From Colwellia sp. PAMC 21821 (GTDB lineage: Bacteria > Pseudomonadota > Gammaproteobacteria > Enterobacterales > Alteromonadaceae): a DNA stretch of 64,000 bases. This document shows positions 30,014-39,148 of the stretch, piece by piece. The position numbers and the translations under genes are program-made. Positions within the stretch are counted from its first letter, which is position 1. Each line of letters begins with the position of its first letter. Below the pieces are notes generated by a model that was given only the letters and a program-made list of their open reading frames with translations, searched no databases and was not told the origin of the DNA. Where the stretch lies: contig NZ_CP014943.1 of assembly GCF_002077175.1 (NCBI RefSeq), forward strand, positions 3,348,001 to 3,412,000, given 5' to 3'.

Positions 30014-31237
30014 TTGCAGCGCTCTATTTTTACTGAACGTAATTACCTGACCTATTTATGTGGCAGTCTTTTTTCTACTCAGGGTCTTTGGATTCAACGC
30101 ATGACCCTAGGCTGGATGATGTGGGATAAAACCCATTCTGAAAGTTGGTTGGGTATGTTGGCCTTTCTGATGTTTTTCCCAACTATATTAGTAGGTCCAT
30201 TGTTTGGCGTGATGGTTGATCGCATCAACCGCCGTCAAGCAGCCGTTGTAACCAGTATTATTCTTGGACTGATATCACTCTTATTGTCTTTATTAGTATG
30301 GCATCAGCTAGTGAATGAGCTAACGCTCTTATTTTTTGCCTTAGCAATAGGGATAGCCAATAGTGCTTATCAAGCGATACGACTGTCTTTGGTGCCTGAA
30401 TTAGTTAGTACGCCGAATATGCCCAAAGCAGTCGCTATTAATGCCGTTTTATATAACACCTCGCGCTTTATTGGTCCTGTTATTGCTGGCTTCTTGATTA
30501 AATTTCAAGGCAACGCTGTTGCATTTGCCGTGGTCTCTGCCACTTATATACCGCTAATTATCGTTTTATTACTGCTAAAACTCGATGATCATCTCCAGGG
30601 TTCAGGAGGAGAGAAATTTACTTTTTTTATGGATATAAAGGCTGGGCTAACTTATGCCCGCAATTCTGATCTGATTTTACGTTTATTAATGTTGATTGCT
30701 GTATCTGCCATTTTAGGTCGCGGTTTGTTAGAGATATTACCTGCCGCGGTTGATGTGCTTTATGGGCGAGGTGTAGAAGGTTTAGCTTGGCTGAATTCAG
30801 CAGCAGGAGTCGGCGCAATTATTGCGGGTTTAATACTGTCTTCTGCTAATGCAAAGCACTTGTTGCTTGCCACACGCTTAGGCGTTATAGCTGCCGGTGT
30901 ATTGCTAATAATGTTTAGTTATACTCATAGTTTTGAACTTGGTTTGCTGATAGTAGCAGGCTTAAGCTTTTGTGCGACGGTGTGCGGTGTAGGTACGCAG
31001 TCACTCATACAGGTTTCAGTAGCAAGTGCTTTTAGAGGAAGAGTGATGAGCTTATGGGGTTCTATTAATATTGGAGGAGGTGCATTGGGCGGCTTATTAT
31101 TCGGTGTACTTACCGAGTTTATGGGCTATCCGTTTACACTTGTCACGCTGGGTCTGCTCAGTGTTCTTATTGCCTATGTCGCGTCGCGCCGTATTGTCTT
31201 GCCAGAAATACTGAAGCCATTACCATCACATAAATAA
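30014..31237 (+). CDS. MFS exporter (MFS_3/EntS-like)
   Basis: A 407-residue protein with about twelve membrane segments. The N-terminal FRNYLTYLCGS-like start, the loop motif GPLFGVMVDRINRRQ between segments 2 and 3, and the general layout fit the MFS_3 group that includes the siderophore exporter EntS. Substrate unknown. The start is TTG at 30014: no ATG exists between it and an in-frame stop at 29981, and TCAGGA lies upstream. No partner genes are adjacent; it faces the bacterioferritin genes across a terminator. Confidence 0.75.
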   Translation: MQRSIFTERNYLTYLCGSLFSTQGLWIQRMTLGWMMWDKTHSESWLGMLAFLMFFPTILVGPLFGVMVDRINRRQAAVVTSIILGLISLLLSLLVWHQLVNELTLLFFALAIGIANSAYQAIRLSLVPELVSTPNMPKAVAINAVLYNTSRFIGPVIAGFLIKFQGNAVAFAVVSATYIPLIIVLLLLKLDDHLQGSGGEKFTFFMDIKAGLTYARNSDLILRLLMLIAVSAILGRGLLEILPAAVDVLYGRGVEGLAWLNSAAGVGAIIAGLILSSANAKHLLLATRLGVIAAGVLLIMFSYTHSFELGLLIVAGLSFCATVCGVGTQSLIQVSVASAFRGRVMSLWGSINIGGGALGGLLFGVLTEFMGYPFTLVTLGLLSVLIAYVASRRIVLPEILKPLPSHK

Positions 31238-31356
31238 TGGCGATTTTAGTTTGAAGGTTGTTAAACCTGTTCCACTTTTGAACGTTCGGACTGAACAAAG
31301 CTAGACATTGCTCAGCGCTGGATTGGCATCCTATTTTAAGAAGCCGGTAAGCATAA

Positions 31357-31386
31357 AAAAGCCAGTGAGTTTCTTCACTGGCTTTT
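31357..31386. terminator. Bidirectional terminator between MFS and bfr genes
   Basis: AAAAGCCAGTGA (31357-31368) pairs with TCACTGGCTTTT (31375-31386), with A- and T-runs on the two sides, so it can work in both directions for the convergent genes. Confidence 0.9.
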
Positions 31387-31432
31387 GGGCTATTTGTGCT
31401 GTTAATAAGCGCTAATATAACTACACCTATAA

Positions 31433-31900
31433 CTATAACTGCGATTGAATATAATTCTCTAAACCTATAGTTTTAATCAGACCTAGTTGTTGCTCTAGCC
31501 AAAAGGCGTGGTCAACTTCAGTGTCATCAAGCAGTTTTTCGAGTATCTCTCGGGTTACGTAATCTTTTTCTTTTTCACAAAGCGCAATCGCTGATCTTAG
31601 TGCCTTGGCTACGTCATACTCCACATCTAAATCACTTTGCAGCATTTCAGGTACGGTTTTACCAATATTTAAACCTGCGCGTGTTTGCATATCAGGCATG
31701 CCTTCTAAAAATAGAATGCGTTGAATTAGCATTGATGCGTGTAATTTTTCATCATCAAATTCGTGATCGATACGTTCAAATAATTTATTAATGCCCCAAT
31801 CTTCATACATGCGTGAATGGATAAAGTATTGGTCCATTGCTGCTAATTCATAAGCGAGTAGGCCATTTAATGCCGAAATAACTTGAGTATTACCTTTCAT
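31433..31900 (-). CDS. bfr: Bacterioferritin subunit with ferroxidase site, no heme ligand
   Basis: Iron-storage protein subunit (155 residues). By position it keeps the diiron ferroxidase residues of E. coli Bfr: E18, E51, H54, E94 and the later E-x2-H. At position 52, where the axial heme Met should be, it has Lys. A helix near the C-terminus has one extra residue (DDTEVDH). AAGGAAAG precedes the ATG. It follows a second bfr gene that shows the opposite pattern, so the two subunits probably co-assemble into a mixed 24-mer, as described for Neisseria BfrA/BfrB. Confidence 0.9.
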   Translation of the reverse strand: MKGNTQVISALNGLLAYELAAMDQYFIHSRMYEDWGINKLFERIDHEFDDEKLHASMLIQRILFLEGMPDMQTRAGLNIGKTVPEMLQSDLDVEYDVAKALRSAIALCEKEKDYVTREILEKLLDDTEVDHAFWLEQQLGLIKTIGLENYIQSQL

Positions 31901-31936
31901 TTTTTCTTTCCTTATAACGGGTCTAACTTATGACTG

Positions 31937-32401
31937 TTAAAGCTGTGATTGAATGAATTTTTCAATACCCATCGCGTCAATTTGGTATTGCTGAGTTTCC
32001 AGCCAGTCTAAATGTTCTTCTTCATCGTTTAAAATGCCATCAAGCATTTCACGGCTAACGTAATCTTGCTCTTGCTCACAAACAGTGATGGCATTTCGAA
32101 CTATGGCAATTTGTGCCGTTTGAAAGCCAGTATCGCACTTGATCATTTCTTGGGTATGTTCACCAATAGAAAGTGGCGCTAGTTGCTGTAAGTTCGGTAA
32201 GCCTTCAAGAAATAAAATGCGTTCAATAACCTTGTCAGCTTGTTTCATATCGAGAATAGATTTTTTATAGCACTTGCTATTTAAGGCATTGATACCCCAA
32301 TTTTTATACATGCGGGCGTGAAGAAAGTATTGATTAATCGATGTTAATTCACTGGTAAGTACTTTGTTAAGTATAGCCAGTACTGTTTTGTTGCCTTTCA
32401 T
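31937..32401 (-). CDS. bfr: Bacterioferritin subunit with heme ligand, degenerate ferroxidase site
   Basis: Iron-storage protein subunit (154 residues). It keeps Met52, the heme axial ligand, in the context DMKQAD. Three diiron ligands are changed: E51 to Asp, H54 to Gln and E94 to Gln; E18, E127 and H130 remain. It should bind heme but oxidise iron poorly, complementing the adjacent subunit. GAGG precedes the ATG. First gene of the two-gene bfr operon, with a Fur box about 105 bp upstream. Confidence 0.9.
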   Translation of the reverse strand: MKGNKTVLAILNKVLTSELTSINQYFLHARMYKNWGINALNSKCYKKSILDMKQADKVIERILFLEGLPNLQQLAPLSIGEHTQEMIKCDTGFQTAQIAIVRNAITVCEQEQDYVSREMLDGILNDEEEHLDWLETQQYQIDAMGIEKFIQSQL

Positions 32402-32505
32402 TTTAGCCTCAAATTTAAGGTGATTAAATATTGACTGTAATTATAGGAGGAAAAGGGGTGGAATGCCAAAGGTTTATTATAAAAAACCTTTAAAAACAAG
32501 TGTTT

Positions 32506-32524
32506 GAAAATGCTAATCGTTATC
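32506..32524. promoter_or_regulatory. Fur box upstream of the bfr operon
   Basis: The 19-bp site GAAAATGCTAATCGTTATC matches the consensus GATAATGATAATCATTATC at 16 of 19 positions. It lies between bfd and the first bfr gene, and so points to iron-dependent control of the ferritin operon. Confidence 0.75.
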
Positions 32525-32558
32525 ACTTAGAGTCAAACAATTATCTGAAAGTATTTGT

Positions 32559-32753
32559 TTAACCAACTTCTTTAAATAAGCTTTCATCGATGATGGTGTT
32601 ATCTATAATATTTTGCGCAACTTTCACACAAGTACCACATTGAGAACCTAACGGTAAATGTTGTTTTAGTTCACGTATAGAACCGACACCTGATTCAGTG
32701 ACTAATTGTTTAATTTGATGATCTGTGATGCCTTTGCAAATACAAACAAACAT
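32559..32753 (-). CDS. bfd: Bacterioferritin-associated ferredoxin Bfd
   Basis: Small 2Fe-2S protein that reduces bacterioferritin to release stored iron. The 64-residue protein has the BFD cysteine pattern: C-x-C at the start (MFVCICKGITD) and C-x2-C later (GSQCGTCVK). The frame extends upstream to 32819, but the ATG at 32753 gives the standard N-terminus. It lies directly upstream of the bfr pair in the same direction, a common partnership. The Fur box is between bfd and bfr, so the two can be separately controlled. Confidence 0.93.
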   Translation of the reverse strand: MFVCICKGITDHQIKQLVTESGVGSIRELKQHLPLGSQCGTCVKVAQNIIDNTIIDESLFKEVG

Positions 32754-32958
32754 GGTAAAAATTCGCTCTTGATTGGTAACGCGATTGATAATAGTTCTTA
32801 TTTGAATTCGTTTCAACAATTAATTTACGCTTTTTAATAGAAGACTGATAAATATAATAATTTAATTCGCATTTAATTTGATAGGGTGACTTGTTTATTT
32901 ATTAGACTAAAAATTCCAGGCAGTCAGTAAACCAATTCAATTTATTTTTATTATGCTT

Positions 32959-32989
32959 TTATCTATATAATTAAAATAGTATATAATTA
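32959..32989 (+). promoter_or_regulatory. Probable ars promoter with repeat operator
   Basis: TATATAATTA occurs twice (32964-32973 and 32980-32989). The second copy contains a TATAAT -10 hexamer (32982-32987), 65 bp before arsR. ArsR repressors bind AT-rich repeats overlapping their own promoter, so this is a plausible operator; the -35 match is poor. Confidence 0.35.
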
Positions 32990-33051
32990 TTTTGTTATGT
33001 ACTGTGTTCGGTTATGATTAACTACAACGAGCAATAACCGATGAGGTGTAA

Positions 33052-33402
33052 ATGAACCCAACCGAGTTTTATAAAAATTTAGCTGACGACATCCGTCTTA
33101 AAAGCATATTACTGATCGCCAAGGAGGGGGAGCTTTGTGTCTGTGAACTGATGGCAGCACTAAATGAGCAAAGCCAGCCAAAAATATCCCGGCATTTGGC
33201 GGTGTTAAAAAGCTCAGGTTTATTATTAACTCGTAAACAAAAACAGTGGGTATTTTATGCCATTAATCCAGAACTACCTGCATGGGCAAAGCAAGTTATA
33301 ACGTTAACGTTAAAAGACAACATAGACTTTATTAGCCCTCATTCACTGGCGTTGAATCTTATGGGTGATAGGCCCAAACGAATCGCAATATGTTGTGAGT
33401 AA
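33052..33402 (+). CDS. arsR: ArsR-family arsenic-responsive repressor
   Basis: Winged-helix repressor that leaves DNA on binding trivalent arsenic or antimony. The 116-residue protein has the E. coli-type metal motif ELCVCEL with C29 and C31 in the recognition region, the helix [17 protein letters not shown], and a C-terminal pair C114-C115 that could add ligands. It leads an operon with a GAPDH gene and arsJ, and should regulate it. Confidence 0.9.
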   Translation: MNPTEFYKNLADDIRLKSILLIAKEGELCVCELMAALNEQSQPKISRHLAVLKSSGLLLTRKQKQWVFYAINPELPAWAKQVITLTLKDNIDFISPHSLALNLMGDRPKRIAICCE

Positions 33403-33452
33403 ACAAAAAAATTCTAAATAGCTATGCAGCTAATCGATTTCAACAGGAAAGT

Positions 33453-34463
33453 ATGATGACAATTAAAATAGGTATTAACGGTTTTGGCCGTATGGGGCGT
33501 TTATCGATGAGAGCGGCTTACGACTGGCATGATGTTGAAATTATTAAAATTAACGATCCTGCTGGCAATGCAGAAACCTTAGCTCATTTACTTAATTTCG
33601 ACTCTGTTCATGGTATTTGGCAACATCAAGCCCAGCATAGTGCGGATCATATTATTATTTACGACAATAAAATTACCTGTAGCCAAAATAACAATATTGC
33701 TGACACGGATTGGTCGGGATGTGATGTGGTTATTGAAGCCTCGGGTGTCATGAAATCTAAGGCTTTATTGCAAGCCTATTTAGAGCAAGGCGTAAAGCGT
33801 GTGGTGGTTACTGCTCCAGTGAAAGAAGATGGCGTATTAAATATTGTCATGGGCGTTAATGATGACGAATACGATGCCGATAAGCACGCTATAGTAACGG
33901 CGGCGTCTTGCACTACTAATTGCCTTGCGCCTGTCGTCAAAGTTATCCATGAAAAAATTGGCATTAAACATGGCTCAATGACCACCATTCATAATATTAC
34001 CAATACACAAACCATATTGGATGCGCCACATAAAGATTTACGCCGAGCTCGTGCTTGTGGCATGAGTTTAATACCAACTACTACGGGCTCTGCAACAGCC
34101 ATTACTCATATTTTCCCTGAGCTTAAAGGTAAATTAAATGGCCATGCCGTGCGTGTACCACTGGCTAACGCGTCAATCACCGATTGTGTTTTCGAGCTCG
34201 AACGAGCTGTAACAGAACAAGAAGTTAATGACTATTTACAAGCGGCGGCGAATAACGAGCTAAAAGATATTTTGGGTTTTGAACAACGGCCATTGGTGTC
34301 AATTGATTATAAAACCGATCCTCGTTCGTGCATTATTGATGCGCCGTCGACCATGGTGATTAATGGTACGCAAGTTAAGCTTTATGTGTGGTATGACAAT
34401 GAATGGGGTTACGCAAACCGTACCGCAGAAATTGCCCGTATGGTAGGTCGCTCTGATCTTTGA
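33453..34463 (+). CDS. ArsJ-associated glyceraldehyde-3-phosphate dehydrogenase
   Basis: A 336-residue type I GAPDH. NAD-binding [15 protein letters not shown] is at the N-terminus, the catalytic cysteine is C153 in [10 protein letters not shown], and the C-terminal [11 protein letters not shown] is intact. In ars operons this enzyme uses arsenate in place of phosphate to form 1-arseno-3-phosphoglycerate, which ArsJ exports. The operon context (arsR before, arsJ after) supports that role over central glycolysis. Two ATGs are adjacent (33453 and 33456); AGGA at 33445 fits the second slightly better. Confidence 0.93.
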   Translation: MMTIKIGINGFGRMGRLSMRAAYDWHDVEIIKINDPAGNAETLAHLLNFDSVHGIWQHQAQHSADHIIIYDNKITCSQNNNIADTDWSGCDVVIEASGVMKSKALLQAYLEQGVKRVVVTAPVKEDGVLNIVMGVNDDEYDADKHAIVTAASCTTNCLAPVVKVIHEKIGIKHGSMTTIHNITNTQTILDAPHKDLRRARACGMSLIPTTTGSATAITHIFPELKGKLNGHAVRVPLANASITDCVFELERAVTEQEVNDYLQAAANNELKDILGFEQRPLVSIDYKTDPRSCIIDAPSTMVINGTQVKLYVWYDNEWGYANRTAEIARMVGRSDL

Positions 34464-34529
34464 TTGTAGAGTTAATTTGATTTTAATAACAAGATAAGTA
34501 AGTTTTAAGCTAACAGAAGATTGTGATAA

Positions 34530-35774
34530 ATGAAGGTATTAAACGGCGTATCGAATCAATTAAAACAGTATTTTATTATCACAGGAAATTATTGGGCATT
34601 CACCTTAACCGATGGTGCGCTGCGGATGTTAGTTGTGCTGTATTTTTATCAGTTGGGTTATAGCCCGCTCAGTATTGCACTGCTGTTTTTATTCTACGAA
34701 ATTTTTGGTGTCATCACCAACTTAGTGGGCGGTTGGTTGGGCGCTAGCGTAGGACTTAATAAAACCATGAATATCGGCTTAGGCCTGCAAATAATCGCTT
34801 TAGCTATGCTATTGGTACCGACAAGTTACCTTACTGTTGCGTATGTGATGGTAGCTCAAGCGTTGTCAGGTATTGCCAAAGACCTTAATAAAATGAGTGC
34901 AAAAAGCTCGATTAAATTGCTAGTTCCAGCAGTCGATAGCAGTAAGTTATATCAATGGGTCGCACTATTAACTGGCTCTAAAAACACCCTAAAAGGCCTC
35001 GGGTTTTTTCTGGGTGGTGTGCTATTAACCTGGTTAGGCTTTACTGGCGCTATTGCGGTTATGGTCGTTATGTTAGTGTTAGTTTGGCTATGTAGTCTCT
35101 TTAAATTGCAAGCAGACTTAGGTAAAGCCAAACAAAAACCAAAATTCAAAGAAATATTATCGAAAAGTCGAGCTATTAATTTTCTCTCAGCAGCCAGATT
35201 GTTTTTGTTTGCTGCCAGGGATGTTTGGTTTGTCATCGCCTTACCTGTTTTTTTAGCCGCAGAATTTGGTTGGTCGCATAGCTGGGTCGGTGGTTTTCTT
35301 GCCATTTGGATTGTGCTTTATGGCGTTATTCAAACGCTTGCACCAACGTTAACATCAAAACGAACAGGTCAGGCACCAACGAGTAAAGATGCCGCAATTT
35401 GGGGCGCAATACTGGTTATTGTACCTGTAGCTATGGCGTTTGCATTACAGGGTGGTTTCTCCGCTCAATGGACGGTTGTTCTTGGCTTAATAGTGTTTGC
35501 GGTCTTATTTGCTATTAACTCTTCGTTACATAGTTTTTTGATTGTGGATATGGCAGATAAAGATGGTGTATCACTTGATGTTGGCTTTTATTATATGGCT
35601 AATGCCTGCGGTAGGTTGCTAGGTACCGTACTTTCAGGCTGGATTTTTCAGGTTTATGGCTTAGTTGCTTGCTTGTATATATCTGCAATTTTTATTGCTT
35701 TAGCGGTGCTATTTGCGAGCTTAATTAAACCAGGTAATGATGACGAACTTGAGTTATCAACCACAGCTAAGTAG
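34530..35774 (+). CDS. arsJ: ArsJ, organoarsenical MFS efflux permease
   Basis: A 414-residue inner-membrane protein with about eleven or twelve membrane segments. It starts with the ArsJ-type QYFIITGNYWAFTLTDGALRMLVVLYF-like region and contains GIAKDLNKMSAKSSIK. ArsJ exports 1-arseno-3-phosphoglycerate, which breaks down outside the cell to arsenate. It lies 66 bp after the GAPDH gene. No arsenate reductase or ArsB/Acr3 pump is present in the window, so this operon works on arsenate directly. Confidence 0.92.
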   Translation: MKVLNGVSNQLKQYFIITGNYWAFTLTDGALRMLVVLYFYQLGYSPLSIALLFLFYEIFGVITNLVGGWLGASVGLNKTMNIGLGLQIIALAMLLVPTSYLTVAYVMVAQALSGIAKDLNKMSAKSSIKLLVPAVDSSKLYQWVALLTGSKNTLKGLGFFLGGVLLTWLGFTGAIAVMVVMLVLVWLCSLFKLQADLGKAKQKPKFKEILSKSRAINFLSAARLFLFAARDVWFVIALPVFLAAEFGWSHSWVGGFLAIWIVLYGVIQTLAPTLTSKRTGQAPTSKDAAIWGAILVIVPVAMAFALQGGFSAQWTVVLGLIVFAVLFAINSSLHSFLIVDMADKDGVSLDVGFYYMANACGRLLGTVLSGWIFQVYGLVACLYISAIFIALAVLFASLIKPGNDDELELSTTAK

Positions 35775-35793
35775 ATGTAATGACCATTATTTA

Positions 35794-36426
35794 TTATAAA
35801 TAGGGCAATTTAGTGACTCTACCCTTGTTGGTCGAGTCGACTTTTAATTCATTTTTAATATCTTTCCACGCAGTGACCTTACCGCCAACATTAAGTTTTT
35901 TAAAACTTAAGCCTTTCGTATCTTTGTTTTTAATATCTAGAAAGCATAAAAGTTCTGCATAGCTCTGATTAAGGCTAATATCTATCGATAGAAAGTCATT
36001 TTCTCGGCCTTGAAAGTAGGTTTGAACTTGTCTTTCGTGCTGCTGGTAACAATGTGCTAAAAACTCGATATTATGGATGTTTTCTAAACTATAGGGCGCG
36101 AATATTTCTTGATAGCAACGTTTGATAATAGGGTTAAAGCCGCCATCGTCGCGAACAAGGTTGGTATGCATGCGCACAAGTAATTGTTGAATGGAGGGCA
36201 GCCATTTATCCATAGTGCGTGTTAAATAGATAAATTTAGCATCGGGGTAAGCTTTATCTAAGTGTTGATAATCACAAAATATTGGCGTGTCTGCGATCAC
36301 TTGTGCTTCAACAAAGGCACGGTCGGTATAAGCGGTATGCGCTACCTTAAAACCTAATTCAAGCATAGCAGCACATACGCTTGTAGTGCCGGTTCTAGGT
36401 AAGCCAATAATAAATACTTTGGTCAT
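35794..36426 (-). CDS. Sulfotransferase-family protein
   Basis: A 210-residue protein with an N-terminal PAPS-binding-loop motif, IIGLPRTGTTSV, and the later segment AKFIYLTRTMDKWLPS, which corresponds to the 3'-phosphate-binding region of sulfotransferases. Bacterial members of this short family usually have unknown acceptors. No signal peptide. It is convergent with arsJ (19 bp apart) and lies downstream of the carbonic anhydrase gene on the same strand. Acceptor and pathway are not inferable. Confidence 0.75.
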   Translation of the reverse strand: MTKVFIIGLPRTGTTSVCAAMLELGFKVAHTAYTDRAFVEAQVIADTPIFCDYQHLDKAYPDAKFIYLTRTMDKWLPSIQQLLVRMHTNLVRDDGGFNPIIKRCYQEIFAPYSLENIHNIEFLAHCYQQHERQVQTYFQGRENDFLSIDISLNQSYAELLCFLDIKNKDTKGLSFKKLNVGGKVTAWKDIKNELKVDSTNKGRVTKLPYL

Positions 36427-36500
36427 GATATTTGAGATACAGGCAACTTTAAACGCATTGCTTTAATAAATGAGGGCAGTAATAAGTAAATTAATACCTA

Positions 36501-37109
36501 TTAAGATTGATTGTTACTATCAACCGAGACCTTTAAATCTTTTAAAATGCCGTCATGCAAGTTGTAGACAAAACCATGAACGGTTACGTCTTGATTAATT
36601 TCCCAAGCATTTTTTAATATAGTTGTGTTGCAAACGTTAGCCACTTGTTCAATGACATTTAATTCACAAAGCAGTTTTAATCGTTCAGTTTTGTCTTCAA
36701 CAGCATCTAAGCTAGCTTTATGGAAGCGATAAACGTCTTTAATATGATGTAGCCAATTATCAATTAAGCCATAGCTTTTATCACCTAAAGAAGCAATAAC
36801 ACCACCGCAGCCATAATGACCACAAACAATAATATGTTTGATTTTTAAAACATCAACGGCAAATTGTATAACAGAAAGGCAATTTAGGTCGGTATGAATA
36901 ACTTGGTTAGCGATATTACGATGTACAAAAACTTCACCAGGTTGCATACCCAGTAATTCATTGGCTGGTACTCGAGAGTCTGAGCAACCGATCCATAAGT
37001 AATCTGGGTTTTGTTGGTCAGATAAGTTTTTGAAAAAGTCTGGGTTTACTTTTTTTACATCATCAGCCCATTGCTGATTTTTCTCAAATAAATGCTGTAT
37101 TGAACTCAT
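36501..37109 (-). CDS. can: Beta-class carbonic anhydrase
   Basis: Cytoplasmic interconversion of carbon dioxide and bicarbonate. The 202-residue protein shows zinc ligands C42 and H98/C101 with the D44-R46 dyad (GCSDSRVPAN and VCGHYGCGG), exactly at the E. coli Can positions. Length is slightly shorter than E. coli Can (220). It is the second carbonic anhydrase in the window; the other is a secreted delta-class type. Confidence 0.95.
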   Translation of the reverse strand: MSSIQHLFEKNQQWADDVKKVNPDFFKNLSDQQNPDYLWIGCSDSRVPANELLGMQPGEVFVHRNIANQVIHTDLNCLSVIQFAVDVLKIKHIIVCGHYGCGGVIASLGDKSYGLIDNWLHHIKDVYRFHKASLDAVEDKTERLKLLCELNVIEQVANVCNTTILKNAWEINQDVTVHGFVYNLHDGILKDLKVSVDSNNQS

Positions 37110-37589
37110 GTAGGTAGCAACTAAGGAATATATACCGCAATTTTAAGTGGTTGTGCTCACATGTAAAGTAAAAACTATTTTGATCGCCATTGTATTACGC
37201 TTAATTTTACTCGAAATTGTTATTGCGGTGGTTTCAAATGGCTGTTTTTAGTCCAGAATCACTCGCTACAATAGCCGATTAATAATGAGAGGGTTATTAA
37301 TCTGGCTTTGCACGCGGCCGTTAAAGTTTAGCTAAACTTTAGTTAAAAGCGAAAAACTTGCGCAAGCGCTCAAGGCTAACGCTACCAAAAGTGCTTATTT
37401 TATAAAGTGAGTAAAGAAAAACGCAACTCTCCCGAGAGGTAAAATGGCAGTGACTTAGGCAAATTGAAACCTGGCCAAATGATATAGGCGTTTGATGATG
37501 ATTTTTGAAAACGTTTATAATTGTTCATGTTCCGACTAAAACAAAACTTTCTCATCATCTGATTCAAAGCATTTAATCGGCTATAACGA
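37110..37589. other. Gene-free stretch with an 18-bp palindrome
   Basis: No coding frame of note. AAAGTTTAGCTAAACTTT at 37323-37340 is a perfect palindrome and may be a binding site or short hairpin. The can promoter must lie near 37110-37200. Confidence 0.4.
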
Positions 37590-37757
37590 CTATTCTTGTG
37601 CTTTATCTTTTTTGACTTGTTCTGCTTTTCGCGTCTCTACTTTATTTTGTTGTTCGTCTGATAGCTCAAATTTACGAGCTGATTGCTTGATCAGTAAAAT
37701 ACCGGCAATGACTGAGCCGACGGCAATAACAATAATAATAATGGTGGTAAAAGTCAT
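37590..37757 (-). CDS. DUF2897-like small membrane protein
   Basis: A 55-residue protein with an N-terminal membrane segment rich in Ile and Val (about residues 4-23), followed by K-Q-S-A-R-K-F-x-L and a highly charged tail rich in Glu, Gln and Lys. This is the pattern of the DUF2897 family of gammaproteobacterial small membrane proteins. AAGGAT lies at a good distance before the ATG at 37757. Function unknown. It is divergent from the chemotaxis receptor gene. Confidence 0.75.
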   Translation of the reverse strand: MTFTTIIIIVIAVGSVIAGILLIKQSARKFELSDEQQNKVETRKAEQVKKDKAQE

Positions 37758-37978
37758 GTATCTATCCTTATAGATAAAATGTAGAACTAGGTCATTTTCT
37801 TACTATTGAATATGTTTATTCGGGCTAAAACAATAGCAAAATAGCACAATAGCATGTAATTAATTTGTAAGCTCTGAGCAAGTTGATAAGAATTTTTTCG
37901 CTGAGCTCCTATAATTTTCGTAGTTCTCCTATAATAAATTAAACTCAACAAGTTACCTTTATTAAATATTTGGAAACA

Positions 37979-39148
37979 ATGATGTCAAAACGTCTTAGTG
38001 TCAATTTGTTAATGCCTAGTTTATTAATTGGAATTTTTAGTGTCATCTCGATCGTTTTTCTTGGCGATCATCTTAGTCACAACCAAACCGCGATATTATT
38101 GTTAGTGATGGTGGCTGCACAATGTGTTGTAGGGTATTTATATTCTCAGCAAAAACTTACTCATCGACTTGCACATTTGCAGCAATATATTAATCAGGTG
38201 GCAAGTGTTGACGAAGCACCTAATATACTGACAAAAGATGAAAATAATGATGATTTAGCAAACATAATTAATGATCTTTCCAGTTTTATAACAAATTTAG
38301 CCGATGTTATTCATGAGGTCCGCACTGAGTCTGATACTTTGAAGCAAGGTTCAGCGTCGTTAGCTGCCCAGATGATTGGCTCTGTTGGTGCGGTTGATGA
38401 GTCAGCAAATCAAATTGAACAGATGGCCAGCTCAATTGATCAAGTTGCATTAACCTCGACAACATTGTCTGATGGGGCATCACAGGTTAGTGAAACTACG
38501 GGTCAAGTTCTGGCTATTTTAGAGCAAGGTACAAAGGCTTCAAATACTAGCCAACATACCATTATAGACTTCGATAAAGAAGTAACAATAATGGCCTCTG
38601 ACTTAGCGTTGTTGCAAGACGAATGTTCACGCATAGGTTCAGTGTTAGAAGTTATTGGTGGTATTGCTGACCAAACTAACTTACTGGCATTAAATGCGGC
38701 GATTGAAGCCGCAAGAGCCGGTGAACAAGGCCGAGGTTTTGCGGTTGTTGCCGATGAAGTTAGGGCCTTAGCGCATCGTACACAAGAGTCGACCGTCGAA
38801 ATTCATGCTATGGTTGAAGGCTTGCAAGAAAAGTCTACCAATGCCGTAAACGCGATTAGTCGCGGTCAAAGTTTATCACGAGAGAGTTTATTACACTCAG
38901 CTGAAGTCGTTGATGCGCTTGGTAAAATTGGGCAAGTATTCTCCGAAGTTGATACATTAACAACCCAGATAGCTAGAGGTACAACAGAGCAGCAGCACTC
39001 TACCGCCTCGTTAAATAACAATATGTCGATGGTAGTAAAATTGAGCAGAGAACTTAATAGTAATTTATTGTCAATTGCAGCACTTACCGAAATGCAACAA
39101 CAAACCGCAGCGGAAGTTGACACTATTTTAAGTCGAGTTTGTGTATAA
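37979..39148 (+). CDS. Methyl-accepting chemotaxis protein
   Basis: Signal transducer feeding the CheA/CheW pathway. The 389-residue protein has two N-terminal membrane segments (about residues 10-30 and 38-56) with almost no periplasmic sensing domain between them. A cytoplasmic coiled coil follows with the highly conserved hairpin tip [20 protein letters not shown]. With no sizeable periplasmic domain it probably senses a cytoplasmic or membrane state. The ATG at 37979 follows TTGGAAA; a second ATG is adjacent. No other chemotaxis gene is nearby. Confidence 0.9.
   Translation: MMSKRLSVNLLMPSLLIGIFSVISIVFLGDHLSHNQTAILLLVMVAAQCVVGYLYSQQKLTHRLAHLQQYINQVASVDEAPNILTKDENNDDLANIINDLSSFITNLADVIHEVRTESDTLKQGSASLAAQMIGSVGAVDESANQIEQMASSIDQVALTSTTLSDGASQVSETTGQVLAILEQGTKASNTSQHTIIDFDKEVTIMASDLALLQDECSRIGSVLEVIGGIADQTNLLALNAAIEAARAGEQGRGFAVVADEVRALAHRTQESTVEIHAMVEGLQEKSTNAVNAISRGQSLSRESLLHSAEVVDALGKIGQVFSEVDTLTTQIARGTTEQQHSTASLNNNMSMVVKLSRELNSNLLSIAALTEMQQQTAAEVDTILSRVCV

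Noticed and set aside
32776..32806. Second possible Fur site upstream of bfd (TTGATAATAGTTCTTATTT region)
   Set aside because: Only one half resembles the consensus; the match is far weaker than the site at 32506.
33453..34463. GAPDH as the glycolytic enzyme of the cell
   Set aside because: It is in an operon between arsR and arsJ, the recognised setting of the arsenate-linked GAPDH; a separate glycolytic gene is expected elsewhere.
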